NCBI GenBank assembly: GCA_050732695.1
Contig: JBOHRL010000064.1
Location: forward strand, 1 to 64,000
DNA from: JBFFZF01 sp050732695
GTDB lineage: Bacteria > Gemmatimonadota > Gemmatimonadetes > Longimicrobiales > RSA9
Reading direction: 5' to 3'
DNA: 64,000 nt
Shown: positions 34,695 to 43,896 of the stretch, piece after piece
Position numbering within the stretch: position 1 is the stretch's first letter
Layout of the letters: every line of letters starts with the position of its first letter
Made by a program: the position numbers and the translations under genes
The notes under the pieces: model-generated
What the model saw: the letters and a program-made list of their open reading frames with translations, nothing else
The model's database searches: none
Told to the model about the DNA's origin: nothing

Positions 34695-35087
34695 ATGAGC
34701 GACGTCGCCAACCGCATCGTCCAGAAGCTCTGGTCCTACTGCAACATCCTGCGCGACGACGGGCTGTCGTAGCAGGACTACCTCGAGCAGCTCACGTTCC
34801 TGCTCTTCCTCAAGATGGCCGACGAGCGGGCGCGGCTCGCGGGCGAGGAGCAACCGATCCCCGAGGGCTACCGCTGGGCCGACCTCGTCGGGCCGCAGAT
34901 GGAGGGCGTCGAGCTGGAGCAGCACTACGGCGAGACGCTGCGCGAGCTGGGCCAACAGGGCGGAATGCTCGGGCTGATTTTCGAGAAAGCGCAGAACAGG
35001 ATCCAGGACCCCGCAAAACTGCGCCAGCTCGTGGTCGAGCTGATCGGCACGCGGCCTCGTACTTGTACTCCCGGTCCCGCTCGATGA
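34695..35087 (+). pseudogene. hsdM: Type I restriction-modification methyltransferase (HsdM) N-terminal fragment with amber codon
   Basis: ATG 34695 starts MSDVANRIVQKLWSYCNILR, then DDGLS, then TAG at 34770-34772, then QDYLEQLTFLLFLKMADE. Family members have Tyr in place of the stop (TAC or TAT to TAG), so a single base change explains it. The frame continues through a GQQGGMLGLIFEKAQNRI block to about 35047 and then loses similarity. The methyltransferase catalytic domain, HsdS and HsdR are absent. An intact HsdM is ~500 aa, so only about a quarter remains. It modifies adenine in intact systems; here it is surely non-functional. Confidence 0.82.
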
Positions 35088-35113
35088 ACAGGCAGCGCGG
35101 GAACCAGAACACA

Positions 35114-36985
35114 CTAACGTGCGGGCAAGGCGATGCGGACGCGCGCTACGCCATGCGGTTGCGCGGCCGTATAGAACACGAGAGTGAGTTCGCCGGCGAG
35201 CAGTTCTGCCCGTTCAGACGCAGTGAGCGTCCACGTTCCGGCTGCGGTCGTGGTAGCAGCGCCGGAGAGACGGCGGAGGATGCCACGACCCTGGCGTTCA
35301 TCGCCTCGTTCGATCGTGGCCGCATACACGTCGGCGGGCGGCGTGCCTTCGATGGTAATATCGTATTCGAGGACGCTGCGAGTCGGGTCCCAGTCGAGTT
35401 CCGCGCGAAGGCGGGCTCCACCGGCTCCGGTGGCGACGAGTTCGAACGGTGAGCCCGGCTGCGCGCCGGGTTGCGCGAGGGGTGGTGTGAAGCTCGGAGG
35501 GCGGCGATGCATCGTCGCCTGCTCGAACGAGAATGCGATTGCGACAAGGCGCGCATCGGACCACGGCCGGCCGAGCAGTTCGATTCCGACCGGCAGTCCG
35601 TTCGGTGTGAAACCGGCGGGCATGCTGAGGGCCGGGAATCCGGTCGAAGCGCTCAATTGACAATTGGCGCCGCGCTGTGGTTCGCCGATGGCTGCGGCTT
35701 CACGGCGGATGGTCGGGTAGACGATCGCGTCGAGCCGTTCGGCGTCCAGGGCGGCTGTCACTGCCTGGCGCAGTTGCTCGTGTCGTTCGAGCGTCGCCCG
35801 GTACTCGTCCGAATCGCGCGTGCCGGCGCGGTCGCGCATGCGCAGGCGATCCTCGAGCGCGACGTGATACAGCCCGCGTTCGAGGATGTCGGCAATGGAC
35901 TGGACGGGTGCGCCGGGCGTCGCGGCGAGGTAGTCGATCAGATCGTACTTGAATTCGTAGGAGATAACGCTCGATTCTTCGAGGAGCGTGTCGAGGTCAG
36001 CAATCTGCACGTCGAGTAAAGTCGCTCCGTTTGCGCGCATTTCGTCGATTGCGTGATCGATGACCTCGGTCACGACGGTCTCGTCCGGCCCGGTCCCGAA
36101 ATGAGCGCGCAGCACGCCCAGCCGCGCGCCGCTCAGGGCAGCGGCATCGAGCTGGCCGACGAATCCCTTGCGATCCGGTGAAACGATGGCGTCGAGACCG
36201 ATCGCGAGGTCCGTCGCGGTCCGCGCGAGCGGGCCAGCAACGTCCTGTGTGTGCGAGAGCGGGATCACGCCGTCCGTGCTGGCCAGCCCCTTCGTGGGAC
36301 GCAGGCCGAACAGGCTCGTCTGTGCTGCGGGAATGCGAATCGATCCGCACGTGTCCGAGCCCCAGCCAAGTGCTGCGAAGCTGGCGGCAATCGCCGCACT
36401 CGTCCCGCCGCTCGAGCCGCCGGGATTGCGCGTCGGATCGTACGGATTGCGTGTCTGGCCACCGAGTGAACTGATGGTCGTGATGCCGGCGGCGAGTTCG
36501 TGAAGGTTCGTCTTGCCGAGTACGATGACGCCCGCCTCGCGCAGGCGTTTCACCTGTTCCGCGTCATCGGGCGGTATGAGGCCGGCCAGTGCAATCGAAC
36601 TGGCTGTGGTCGGCAGGTCTGCGGTGTCGAAGTTGTCCTTGAGCAGGATCGGGATGCCGTGCAGCATCCCGCGGGGTCCGCTGCGCGCGCGTTCGGCGTC
36701 GAGCGCAGCGGCTTCAGCCCGCGCGTTCGGGTTCAGACGTAACACGGCGTTGAGAGCGGGTCCGGCGTGGTCGTAGGCGGCGATGCGGCGAAGATAGGCG
36801 TCGACGAGTTGAACGGAGGTGACGGTGCCGGCGGCGAGAGCGCGCTGAAGCTCGGGGATCCCCGCTTCCGTGACTTCGAACGTCTGACGCATGGCTTGTT
36901 GCTGGCCCACCAGTCTCGACCCTCCGGCGAGAGGGCAGATCGCACCCGCGAGCACGATTCGAAGGATTCGACCCGACAGTCTCAT
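35114..36985 (-). CDS. Secreted amidase-signature hydrolase with C-terminal CHRD-like domain
   Basis: A 623-residue protein. AAGGAAGG precedes the ATG at 36985 and a signal peptide ends near VGQQQ. The amidase Ser-cisSer-Lys triad is K116 (ILLKDNFDT), a Ser of GGSSGG (~190) and S215 in DTCGSIRIPA, where most members have DTGGS. This hydrolyses carboxylic amides. After ~residue 500 a domain of ~120 residues (GARLRAELDWDPTRSVLEYD, ending in LTLVFYTAAQPHGVARVRI) resembles CHRD domains of secreted proteins. The gene is divergent from the ADOP permease. Substrate is unknown. Confidence 0.88.
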   Translation of the reverse strand: MRLSGRILRIVLAGAICPLAGGSRLVGQQQAMRQTFEVTEAGIPELQRALAAGTVTSVQLVDAYLRRIAAYDHAGPALNAVLRLNPNARAEAAALDAERARSGPRGMLHGIPILLKDNFDTADLPTTASSIALAGLIPPDDAEQVKRLREAGVIVLGKTNLHELAAGITTISSLGGQTRNPYDPTRNPGGSSGGTSAAIAASFAALGWGSDTCGSIRIPAAQTSLFGLRPTKGLASTDGVIPLSHTQDVAGPLARTATDLAIGLDAIVSPDRKGFVGQLDAAALSGARLGVLRAHFGTGPDETVVTEVIDHAIDEMRANGATLLDVQIADLDTLLEESSVISYEFKYDLIDYLAATPGAPVQSIADILERGLYHVALEDRLRMRDRAGTRDSDEYRATLERHEQLRQAVTAALDAERLDAIVYPTIRREAAAIGEPQRGANCQLSASTGFPALSMPAGFTPNGLPVGIELLGRPWSDARLVAIAFSFEQATMHRRPPSFTPPLAQPGAQPGSPFELVATGAGGARLRAELDWDPTRSVLEYDITIEGTPPADVYAATIERGDERQGRGILRRLSGAATTTAAGTWTLTASERAELLAGELTLVFYTAAQPHGVARVRIALPAR

Positions 36986-37148
36986 GGTGCCTTCCTTGCT
37001 CGGATCGGGCAATCTGGGCTTCCCGCTGGCCGACCGACAGTCTCCGTGACGATGCAGGGGGTTGCGGCGAAACCTTCCGGCGCGACTGGCCGTACTGCCT
37101 CGCCAGTCCACGTCGCAACGGGTTCATCCGGTGTGGGGGCCTGATTCC

Positions 37149-39569
37149 ATGGAATCGCTGATCCGCGATCTTCGCTATGGTCTTCGTGCGTTGCGCAAGA
37201 ATCCAGCCTCGTCATTGATTGCCGTGTTTGCGCTCTCCTTCGGCATCGGACTGACGACCCTGATGTTCAGCATCGTGTACGGCGCGCTGTTGCGCGGGCT
37301 GCCGTTCGAGTCGCCGGACGAACTCGTGCGTATCCTGCGCGCCATGCCGTCGACCGGCGCCACCGACGTAGGGGCGAGCATCCACGACTTTGCGGACTGG
37401 CGTGAGCAACAGAGCGTATTCGATGATCTGGGCGCGGTCGCGACAGGCGTTGCGAATCTGGGTGGACTCGCGGATCCGCCGGAGCGGCTCGATGGCGCAT
37501 GGCTGTCGGCATCGAGTTTCGAGATCATCGGACTGGCGCCCGCGCTCGGACGCGTCTTCACCGAGGACGAGGACCGTCCGGGCGCCCGGAACGTGATGCT
37601 CATCGGCTGGAAGGTGTGGCAGAATCGGTTTGGTGCAGACGCGGGTGTCATCGGCCGGACCGTGCGCGTGAACGGGGAAGAGACCACGATCATCGGTGTG
37701 ATGCCCGATGGCTTCGGTTTCCCATCCGCGCAGAACGCATGGCTGCCGCTGCGCCTCGATGCGCTTGCGACGCCACGCGGCGAGGGTCGAGCGGTCCGCG
37801 TGTTCGGACGACTCCGCGACGGTGTCACGATTGATGCCGCCAACAGCGAACTCGCGGTGATTGGCGAGCGCATTGCGCGCGCGTGGCCGGAAGCGAACGA
37901 GGGTATCGAGACTCGCGTGGAAGCCTACACGGCGAACGTGCTCGGCGCCGAAGAGCGCGTCACACTGTGGACGATGTTCGGCGCCGTCGTGTTCGTGTTG
38001 CTGATTGCATGCGCCAACGTGGCCAACGTACTGATCGGCCGGGCGATCGTGCGCGCACGAGAAGTCGGAGTGCGGACCGCACTCGGCGCGTCGCGCCGGC
38101 AGATCGCGTTCCAGTTTCTCGGCGAAGCACTCGTGCTGGCGCTTGCCGGTGCGGCCGCCGGGACTGCTCTCGCAGCCATCGGACTGCGTCTGTTCAATGC
38201 AGCAATCGAGGGAACGCGGCCGCCGTTCTGGTTGGTGTTCCAGCTTGATGCTCCAGTGTTATTGTGTGCGATTGCCGCGACGGTCGTAGCGGCTCTCGCG
38301 TCCGGCGCGATTCCAGCCCTTCAGGCGGCGGGCGCCAACACGCAGGAGATCCTGAAGGACGAGTCGCGCGGCGCGTCCAGCTTCCGCATGGGACGACTCA
38401 GCCGGGCCCTCGTCGGTCTCGAAATGGCGCTGTCGGTCGGATTGCTGGTCGGCGCCGGCCTCATGATCCGCAGCGTCGTCAATGTCTACAGGTTCGATCT
38501 CGGGTTCGAGGAAGAGGACATCTTTCACGCTCGTCTGATGCTTCCGCCCATCGAGTATCCGGACTCGGCCACGCGCATCCGTTTCGTCGATGAATTGCGA
38601 TCCGGCCTCGGCGCGATTGCCGGCGTTGAGTCCGCCACGATCGCGACCGGGGCGCCTGGCCTGGGTTCCGGTGGCAGCTCGTTCGTGATCGAGGGCCGGA
38701 CCGACCCGGATGCTCAGAATCCGCCGTTCGCAGCGCACGTGCTCGTATCGCCCGGTTACTTCGAGGTCTTCTCGTCGGGCGTGACGAAGGGGCGCGATTT
38801 CTCGGACGGGGACCGGGCAGGCTCGCTTCCGGTCGCGATCGTCGATGAACCCTTCGAACGGCGCCATTTCCCCGATGGCACTGCGATCGGCCGGCGGATT
38901 CGTTTGGGGCGCTCGAGCGACGAAGGCACCTGGCTCACCATCGTCGGCGTTGTTCCCGACCTGTTCGCGGGCGGACTCGACGACGATCGGCCCGAGGCAA
39001 TCTACCGGCCCATCGCCCAGGCCGGGCCGACCGGTCTCGCTCTGGTGCTCCGGGCGCGCGGCGCTGGAGCCGCGATCACGCCCGACGTACGCGACGTCCT
39101 CGCTCGCCTGGATCCTGACATCCCCATTTTCACGGCGGGCACGTTGCGCGATGTCATCGAGCAGGACAACTGGGTGTACGGCGTCTTCGGCGCACTCTTC
39201 ATGTCCTTCGGCGCTGCGGCCCTGTTCCTCGCGTCCGTCGGTCTGTACGGCGTGATGTCGTTCGCAGTCAGCCGGCGAACGCGCGAACTTGGCGTTCGCA
39301 TGGCGATGGGTGCCCGGCCCATCGACGTGCTGAGACTCGTGATGCGCCAGGGTATGACGCAATCGCTGATCGGCCTCGCTGCCGGCACGGTCCTCGCCCT
39401 CGCCGTCGCGCATCTGATCCGGGCTGCCCTCTTCAACGTGCAACCACGGGATCCGCTCGTCTTCGTGGTCATCGTCCTGACCCTTCTGTCCACAGCGTTA
39501 CTCGCGTGCTGGATCCCCGCTCGCCGAGCGACCAGGATCGATGCACTGGAGGCGCTGAGGTACGAATAA
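37149..39569 (+). CDS. ADOP-type ABC transporter permease (MacB/FtsX family)
   Basis: An 806-residue permease. ATG 37149 begins MESLIRDLRYGLRALRKNPA, the usual ADOP N-terminus, followed by a membrane helix, a periplasmic MacB_PCD domain (~45-250) and FtsX helices. A second periplasmic domain follows, and the terminal FtsX segment contains RTRELGVRMAMGARPIDVL and ends in PARRATRIDALEALRYE. Such permeases are found in multiple copies in Acidobacteria and Gemmatimonadota. No ATPase gene is adjacent, and in this family it is often elsewhere. Substrate is unknown; the role as mechanotransmission-type exporter is by family only. A broken copy of the last domain lies at 4560-4866. Confidence 0.92.
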   Translation: MESLIRDLRYGLRALRKNPASSLIAVFALSFGIGLTTLMFSIVYGALLRGLPFESPDELVRILRAMPSTGATDVGASIHDFADWREQQSVFDDLGAVATGVANLGGLADPPERLDGAWLSASSFEIIGLAPALGRVFTEDEDRPGARNVMLIGWKVWQNRFGADAGVIGRTVRVNGEETTIIGVMPDGFGFPSAQNAWLPLRLDALATPRGEGRAVRVFGRLRDGVTIDAANSELAVIGERIARAWPEANEGIETRVEAYTANVLGAEERVTLWTMFGAVVFVLLIACANVANVLIGRAIVRAREVGVRTALGASRRQIAFQFLGEALVLALAGAAAGTALAAIGLRLFNAAIEGTRPPFWLVFQLDAPVLLCAIAATVVAALASGAIPALQAAGANTQEILKDESRGASSFRMGRLSRALVGLEMALSVGLLVGAGLMIRSVVNVYRFDLGFEEEDIFHARLMLPPIEYPDSATRIRFVDELRSGLGAIAGVESATIATGAPGLGSGGSSFVIEGRTDPDAQNPPFAAHVLVSPGYFEVFSSGVTKGRDFSDGDRAGSLPVAIVDEPFERRHFPDGTAIGRRIRLGRSSDEGTWLTIVGVVPDLFAGGLDDDRPEAIYRPIAQAGPTGLALVLRARGAGAAITPDVRDVLARLDPDIPIFTAGTLRDVIEQDNWVYGVFGALFMSFGAAALFLASVGLYGVMSFAVSRRTRELGVRMAMGARPIDVLRLVMRQGMTQSLIGLAAGTVLALAVAHLIRAALFNVQPRDPLVFVVIVLTLLSTALLACWIPARRATRIDALEALRYE

Positions 39570-39690
39570 GAGGTTGTGTCCTCCCGTCCGGGCCGGCGCC
39601 TCCGAGGGCGCCCCGTCCCTGATGGCTTGTACGACCCTCGCCGCCCGACCTAACTTCCGTGGAATCCTCCCCGACCCTCGAGAGTCCGAC

Positions 39691-42486
39691 ATGAGCCGAC
39701 GCCTTTTTCTTACGATCGCTGTCTGTGCCGTCCTCGCTGCGCCAGCCGTCGCGCAGCAGCAGCCTGTCAAGCCAGCCGACTTCGGGCAGTGGGAATCGCT
39801 CGGTGCGGGGCGACTCTCGCCGGACGGACGGTGGCTGGCGTATGACGTGAACCGGGTGAACGAGCGTCGCGAACTTCGTGTCCACGGCATGGCCGGGGAT
39901 ACGACGCTTGCCTTTCTGTTCGCGACGGGTGCGACGTTCACGCCGGACTCGCGCTGGTTGGGTTTCTCGATCGGGCTCTCACCGGAGGAGACCGAGAAGC
40001 TGACCGCGGAGAAGAAGCCGGTCCATTCGCGCTTCACTCTCCTGGACCTGAGCAGTGGTGACACGGTCTCGGTGCCGGCGATCGCATCGTTCCGGTTCAG
40101 CGCTGACGGTCGTTTCGTGGCCATGCGCGGCTATCCGGCAGAGGGACGGAATGCCGCGGATGTGGTCGTGCGGGAACTCGCGACGGCGCGGCTCGCCACG
40201 TTCGGCAATGTCAACGAGTTCGCATGGTCAGAGGTCGCGCCACTGCTCGCGCTGACGATCGAGACGGTGAGCGGCACAGGGAATGGCGTCCAGATCTACA
40301 ATGGAGCGAGCGGCGAACTGCGGGTGCTGGATTCGTCCGATCAGCGCTACCGCGGCCTTACGTGGCGCGATGATGCCGATGACCTCGCCGTGCTCCGCAC
40401 CCGGGCCGACTCCGCCTATCGCGACACGACGCACCATGTGCTGGCGTGGAAGCGGCTCCGCGGCGAATCGCCCGTTGCCCTGCACCTCGATCCGGGTACC
40501 GTTCCGGAGTTGTCGTCCGCGTCGCGGAACGGAACCGGAAGTCGCAACGGCGGCGAACCGCTCCGCATCGCCGAGCACCGCGCGCCTTCCTGGTCCGCTG
40601 ACGGCGAGACGATCTACGTCGGCATGCGTCCCCGTGAAGAAGCGAGCCGGCCGGATTCGACGGTTACGGCAGATAGCGCGGACGCCGCGGCCGCGCAGGA
40701 CACGACGGCGAAGCCGGTCGAGGAAAAGCGCTCGGAAGTGCAGGTCTGGCATGCCCGGGACGTGCGTATCCTGCCCATGCAGAAGGCGCAGGAACAACAG
40801 GACCTCCGCCGCACGCTGCTGGCTGCGTGGCATACGGGCGAGAATCGCATCGTGCAACTCCAGGCGAACCTGCGCGAGACGGCTCGCGTTCTGGAGGGCG
40901 ATCGTTACGTGACCGAGACGGATCGCACGCCGTACACGTTCGGCGCGAAGTTCGGCCGCGATTCGGAGGACGTCTACCTCGTCGATGCCCAGAGTGGTGA
41001 GCGGCGCAAGGTCCTCGAGGACATCCGGTACTTCCAGGGCGGCAGTGCATCGGGCGAGCATCTGCTGTGGTTCGACGGCCAGGACTACTGGAGTCATGAC
41101 ATCGCATCGGACCGCCGCACGAACCTGACTGCGAACGTCGATGCGATCTTCGAGGACACGGATCACGACTACCCCGTTGACATCCTGCCGCCGCGAGGGA
41201 CGGCGGGCTGGACCGAGGACGATCGTAACGTGCTGGTATACGATGAGTACGATGTATGGAGCATCGCCTCGGATGGTAGCGGCGGCCGGCGTCTGACCAA
41301 CGGCTCGGCCGAGCAGGTTGTGCACCGGCTCTTGCGCCTTACGGGCGAGTTCTCGGATCCCATTGATTCTGAGCAACCGGTCTATCTTTCGATGACCGGC
41401 GAGCGTACGAAGAAGAGCGGGTTCGCACGCATTCGGGGCGGCCGCGCGCCGGAGCGCTTGTTGTTCGATGATGCACGCATCGCGCGCCTGACACGCGCGG
41501 ATAGTACGGACACATTCGCGTTCACGCGCGAGCGCTTTGACGACTCGCCGGACTGGTTCGTTGCTGCGGATGGGTTCCGGAATCCGGACCAGGTATCCGT
41601 GACGAACCCGTTCCAGGGTGACTTTGCGTGGGGTCATGCCGAACTCATCGACTTCACGAGCAGGGCGGGTGTCGACCTCCAGGCTGTTCTGCTGTATCCG
41701 GCAGGGTACGACGCATCGCGCCGCTATCCGATGATCGTGTACACGTACGAAATGTTGTCGCAGGCGTTGCACAACTACGTCGTTCCCTCCGAACGCAGCT
41801 ATTACAACCTCAACGTGTTCACCGCGAACGGTTATTTCGTGCTGATGCCGGACATCGTGTACCGCGGCCGGGAGCCCGGCATATCGGCGCTCGATGCGGT
41901 CGAACCGGCTGTGCAGTCGATCATCGCGAAAGGCGTCATCGATCCAGCCCGCATCGGACTCGTCGGTCATTCATGGGGTGGCTACCAGGCGACGTTCCTG
42001 CCCACACGCACGAATATCTTTGCGGCTTCGGTCGCGGGAGCTCCCATCACCAACTTCCTGAGCTTCGCGGGTGCCATTCACTGGACCCCCGGCAATCCTG
42101 AATTCGACCACTGGGAGACTGGCCAGGCGCGCATGGGTGTACCGCCATGGGAAGACTTCGACGCCTACCTCCGCAATTCACCGATCCACAAGGTGAACGA
42201 CCTGGAGACGCCGATGCTCATGATGTTCGGCGATGCCGATGGCACCGTCGACTGGCATCAGGGGATCGAGTTCTACAACTTCGCGCGACGTGCGGGCAAG
42301 GACGATTTCGTAATGCTCGTGTATCCTGGCGAAGACCACGGTCTGCGCAAGAAGGAGAATCAGATCGATTATCATCGCCGTATCCTGGAGTGGTTCGGCC
42401 ACTGGCTGAAGGGTGAGGAAGCGCCCGCGTGGATCACGGAAGGTGTGACCTGGCTGGACCGCAAGAAGCTGCTCGAAGGGCGTTAG
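39691..42486 (+). CDS. Secreted S9-family prolyl oligopeptidase-like peptidase
   Basis: A 931-residue peptidase with a signal peptide (ending APAVAQ) from the ATG at 39691. The N-terminal ~600 residues form a WD/Tolb-like propeller (SPDGRWLAYDVN, FTPDSRWLGFS). The C-terminal alpha/beta-hydrolase has the nucleophile in LVGHSWGGYQ (~758), Asp in MFGDADGTVDW and His in PGEDHGLRK, the S9 triad. It should cleave peptides in the periplasm or outside the cell. The lengthy propeller and an acidic, Lys-rich insert at ~330-365 distinguish it from classic dipeptidyl peptidase IV. A weak GC-rich palindrome (~39597-39613) in the gap after the ADOP gene may be a terminator. Confidence 0.9.
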   Translation: MSRRLFLTIAVCAVLAAPAVAQQQPVKPADFGQWESLGAGRLSPDGRWLAYDVNRVNERRELRVHGMAGDTTLAFLFATGATFTPDSRWLGFSIGLSPEETEKLTAEKKPVHSRFTLLDLSSGDTVSVPAIASFRFSADGRFVAMRGYPAEGRNAADVVVRELATARLATFGNVNEFAWSEVAPLLALTIETVSGTGNGVQIYNGASGELRVLDSSDQRYRGLTWRDDADDLAVLRTRADSAYRDTTHHVLAWKRLRGESPVALHLDPGTVPELSSASRNGTGSRNGGEPLRIAEHRAPSWSADGETIYVGMRPREEASRPDSTVTADSADAAAAQDTTAKPVEEKRSEVQVWHARDVRILPMQKAQEQQDLRRTLLAAWHTGENRIVQLQANLRETARVLEGDRYVTETDRTPYTFGAKFGRDSEDVYLVDAQSGERRKVLEDIRYFQGGSASGEHLLWFDGQDYWSHDIASDRRTNLTANVDAIFEDTDHDYPVDILPPRGTAGWTEDDRNVLVYDEYDVWSIASDGSGGRRLTNGSAEQVVHRLLRLTGEFSDPIDSEQPVYLSMTGERTKKSGFARIRGGRAPERLLFDDARIARLTRADSTDTFAFTRERFDDSPDWFVAADGFRNPDQVSVTNPFQGDFAWGHAELIDFTSRAGVDLQAVLLYPAGYDASRRYPMIVYTYEMLSQALHNYVVPSERSYYNLNVFTANGYFVLMPDIVYRGREPGISALDAVEPAVQSIIAKGVIDPARIGLVGHSWGGYQATFLPTRTNIFAASVAGAPITNFLSFAGAIHWTPGNPEFDHWETGQARMGVPPWEDFDAYLRNSPIHKVNDLETPMLMMFGDADGTVDWHQGIEFYNFARRAGKDDFVMLVYPGEDHGLRKKENQIDYHRRILEWFGHWLKGEEAPAWITEGVTWLDRKKLLEGR

Positions 42487-42566
42487 CCGCGGTCCCGAGT
42501 TTGGCCTCGCCAGTCAGAAGAAGCGCCTGGCCGAGGGGCGCTGGTTCCTTCGCACGTGTCATGAAA

Positions 42567-42590
42567 CGTTCCATGGCGGCTGATGGAACG
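42567..42590. promoter_or_regulatory. Perfect 8-bp palindrome, candidate enhancer site for the sigma-54 activator
   Basis: CGTTCCAT (42567-42574) and ATGGAACG (42583-42590) flank 8 bases. The centre lies about 125 bases upstream of the predicted start of the -24/-12-type promoter at 42678-42693, the distance used by NtrC-like activators. The third gene of the downstream operon encodes such an activator. Binding is inferred. A terminator for the S9 gene is the alternative, but there is no T-tract. Confidence 0.45.
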
Positions 42591-42677
42591 CACGCGGCCG
42601 GCAGGACAGTCCTGTTGTGATCTCGTAAGGCTCGTCCCTTCAACGAGGTAGTCGCGCCGGACCGGTTCAGGGCGCAC

Positions 42678-42693
42678 GGGTGCCGTCGTTGCA
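42678..42693 (+). promoter_or_regulatory. Candidate sigma-54 promoter (-24/-12)
   Basis: The element has GG (42679-42680), 10 bases, then GC (42691-42692), with TTGCA in the -12 half. It matches the invariant GG/GC spacing and the full TTGCW half of the sigma-54 consensus, but only three positions of the TGGCACG half. Transcription would start near 42703 and the first gene starts at 42745 after GGAGG. Confidence 0.45.
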
Positions 42694-42744
42694 AACGGGA
42701 GGTCAGCCCGGAAGCCGGGTGACATCCCTGAAACGGAGGCGTTC

Positions 42745-43884
42745 ATGCGCACACCCATCTCGATGTTCAGTGCGGCCGTGCTCGTGCTGGCGGCGTGTTC
42801 GGAAACGGATGTTCTCGAACCGGCCGGTTCTGATGCGGCGTTCGTCCAGGCGGCGAGCGCGAGCGGTGCAGTGTACGTGTTGTCGAACGCCGTAGCGGGC
42901 AATGCGGTGCTCGCGTTTGCGCGAGCGGCGGATGGCAGTCTGACGGGACCGGTCGCCTACGCGACGGGGGGCACGGGAACGGGTGCCGGCCTCGGGTCGC
43001 AGGGCGCGGTCGTGCTTTCGGACAACGGCCGGTGGTTGTTCGCGGTGGACGCCGGGAGCGACGAGTTGTCGGTGTTCCGCGTCGAGGCAGGGAATCTGAC
43101 GTTGACGGACCGGGTCGGATCGGGCGGCGACATGCCGATCAGCGTGACGGTCCGCGGCCGAACGGTCTACGTGCTCAACGCTGGCGGTTCGGGCAACATT
43201 GTGGGCTACGGCTTGAGCCAGTCCGGCGATCTGTCGCCTCTGGCGGGATCGACGCAGCCGCTGAGTGGTGCGGGAACCGGACCGGCGCAGGTCGAGTTCA
43301 GCCCGAATGGCCGCCTTCTCGTCGTGACCGAGAAGATGACGAACATGATCGTCACGTATGCGGTCGATTCGCAGGGCATCGCGGGCCCGCCGCAGGCGAA
43401 CGTTTCGGCTGGCGCGACGCCGTTCGGGTTCGCATTCTCGGGGTCGAACCGTTTGATCGTGTCGGAAGCGTTCGGCGGCGCAGCGGATGCAAGTGCGACA
43501 TCGTCCTACTTCCTGCGGTCGAATGGCGCTGTCGAAACCATCAGCGCATCGGTTGGCACGACGGAGACGGCGGCGTGCTGGGTGGTCGTTTCACGGAACG
43601 GCCGGTTCGCCTACGTGACGAATACGGGGAGCGGAACGGTGACCGGGTACGAGATCGGACGTGGTGGGCGGCTGTTCCTGCTCGACGCGGACGGCGAAAC
43701 GGCGCAATCGGGACCGGGCCCGATCGATGCCGCCTTCAGCGATGGCGACCGGTTCCTGTTCGTGCTGAACGCGGGCGATGGCAGCATTTCCGGTTTCGGT
43801 GTCGGACCGAACGGGAACGGTCTGAGCGCGGTCGGTGGAGTGAGCGGATTGCCGGCTGGTGCCGTCGGCCTTGCTGCGCACTGA
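42745..43884 (+). CDS. Lactonase-family beta-propeller lipoprotein
   Basis: A 379-residue protein with a lipobox (VLVLAAC) and GGAGG before the ATG. Seven similar blades carry an ALSDNGRWLFAVDAGSDELS-like pattern with NG-R-FAYVTNTGSGTV, matching the 6-phosphogluconolactonase-type lactonase propeller family (PF10282-like). Members hydrolyse lactones, but many are only structural propellers, and I see no firm catalytic residue set. It is the first gene of a four-gene operon with a sensor kinase, a sigma-54 activator and a PQQ dehydrogenase. Hydrolysing the lactone product of sugar oxidation is an attractive but unproven role. Confidence 0.75.
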   Translation: MRTPISMFSAAVLVLAACSETDVLEPAGSDAAFVQAASASGAVYVLSNAVAGNAVLAFARAADGSLTGPVAYATGGTGTGAGLGSQGAVVLSDNGRWLFAVDAGSDELSVFRVEAGNLTLTDRVGSGGDMPISVTVRGRTVYVLNAGGSGNIVGYGLSQSGDLSPLAGSTQPLSGAGTGPAQVEFSPNGRLLVVTEKMTNMIVTYAVDSQGIAGPPQANVSAGATPFGFAFSGSNRLIVSEAFGGAADASATSSYFLRSNGAVETISASVGTTETAACWVVVSRNGRFAYVTNTGSGTVTGYEIGRGGRLFLLDADGETAQSGPGPIDAAFSDGDRFLFVLNAGDGSISGFGVGPNGNGLSAVGGVSGLPAGAVGLAAH

Positions 43885-43896
43885 GACAGGACAACC

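Noticed and set aside
34810..35112. Minus-strand frame opposite the hsdM fragment
   Set aside because: Its first ~25 residues look protein-like, but no family was recognised and the rest is antisense to hsdM.
40228..41970. Minus-strand open frame inside the S9 peptidase gene
   Set aside because: It is antisense to clear S9 catalytic sequence and shows no recognisable domain.
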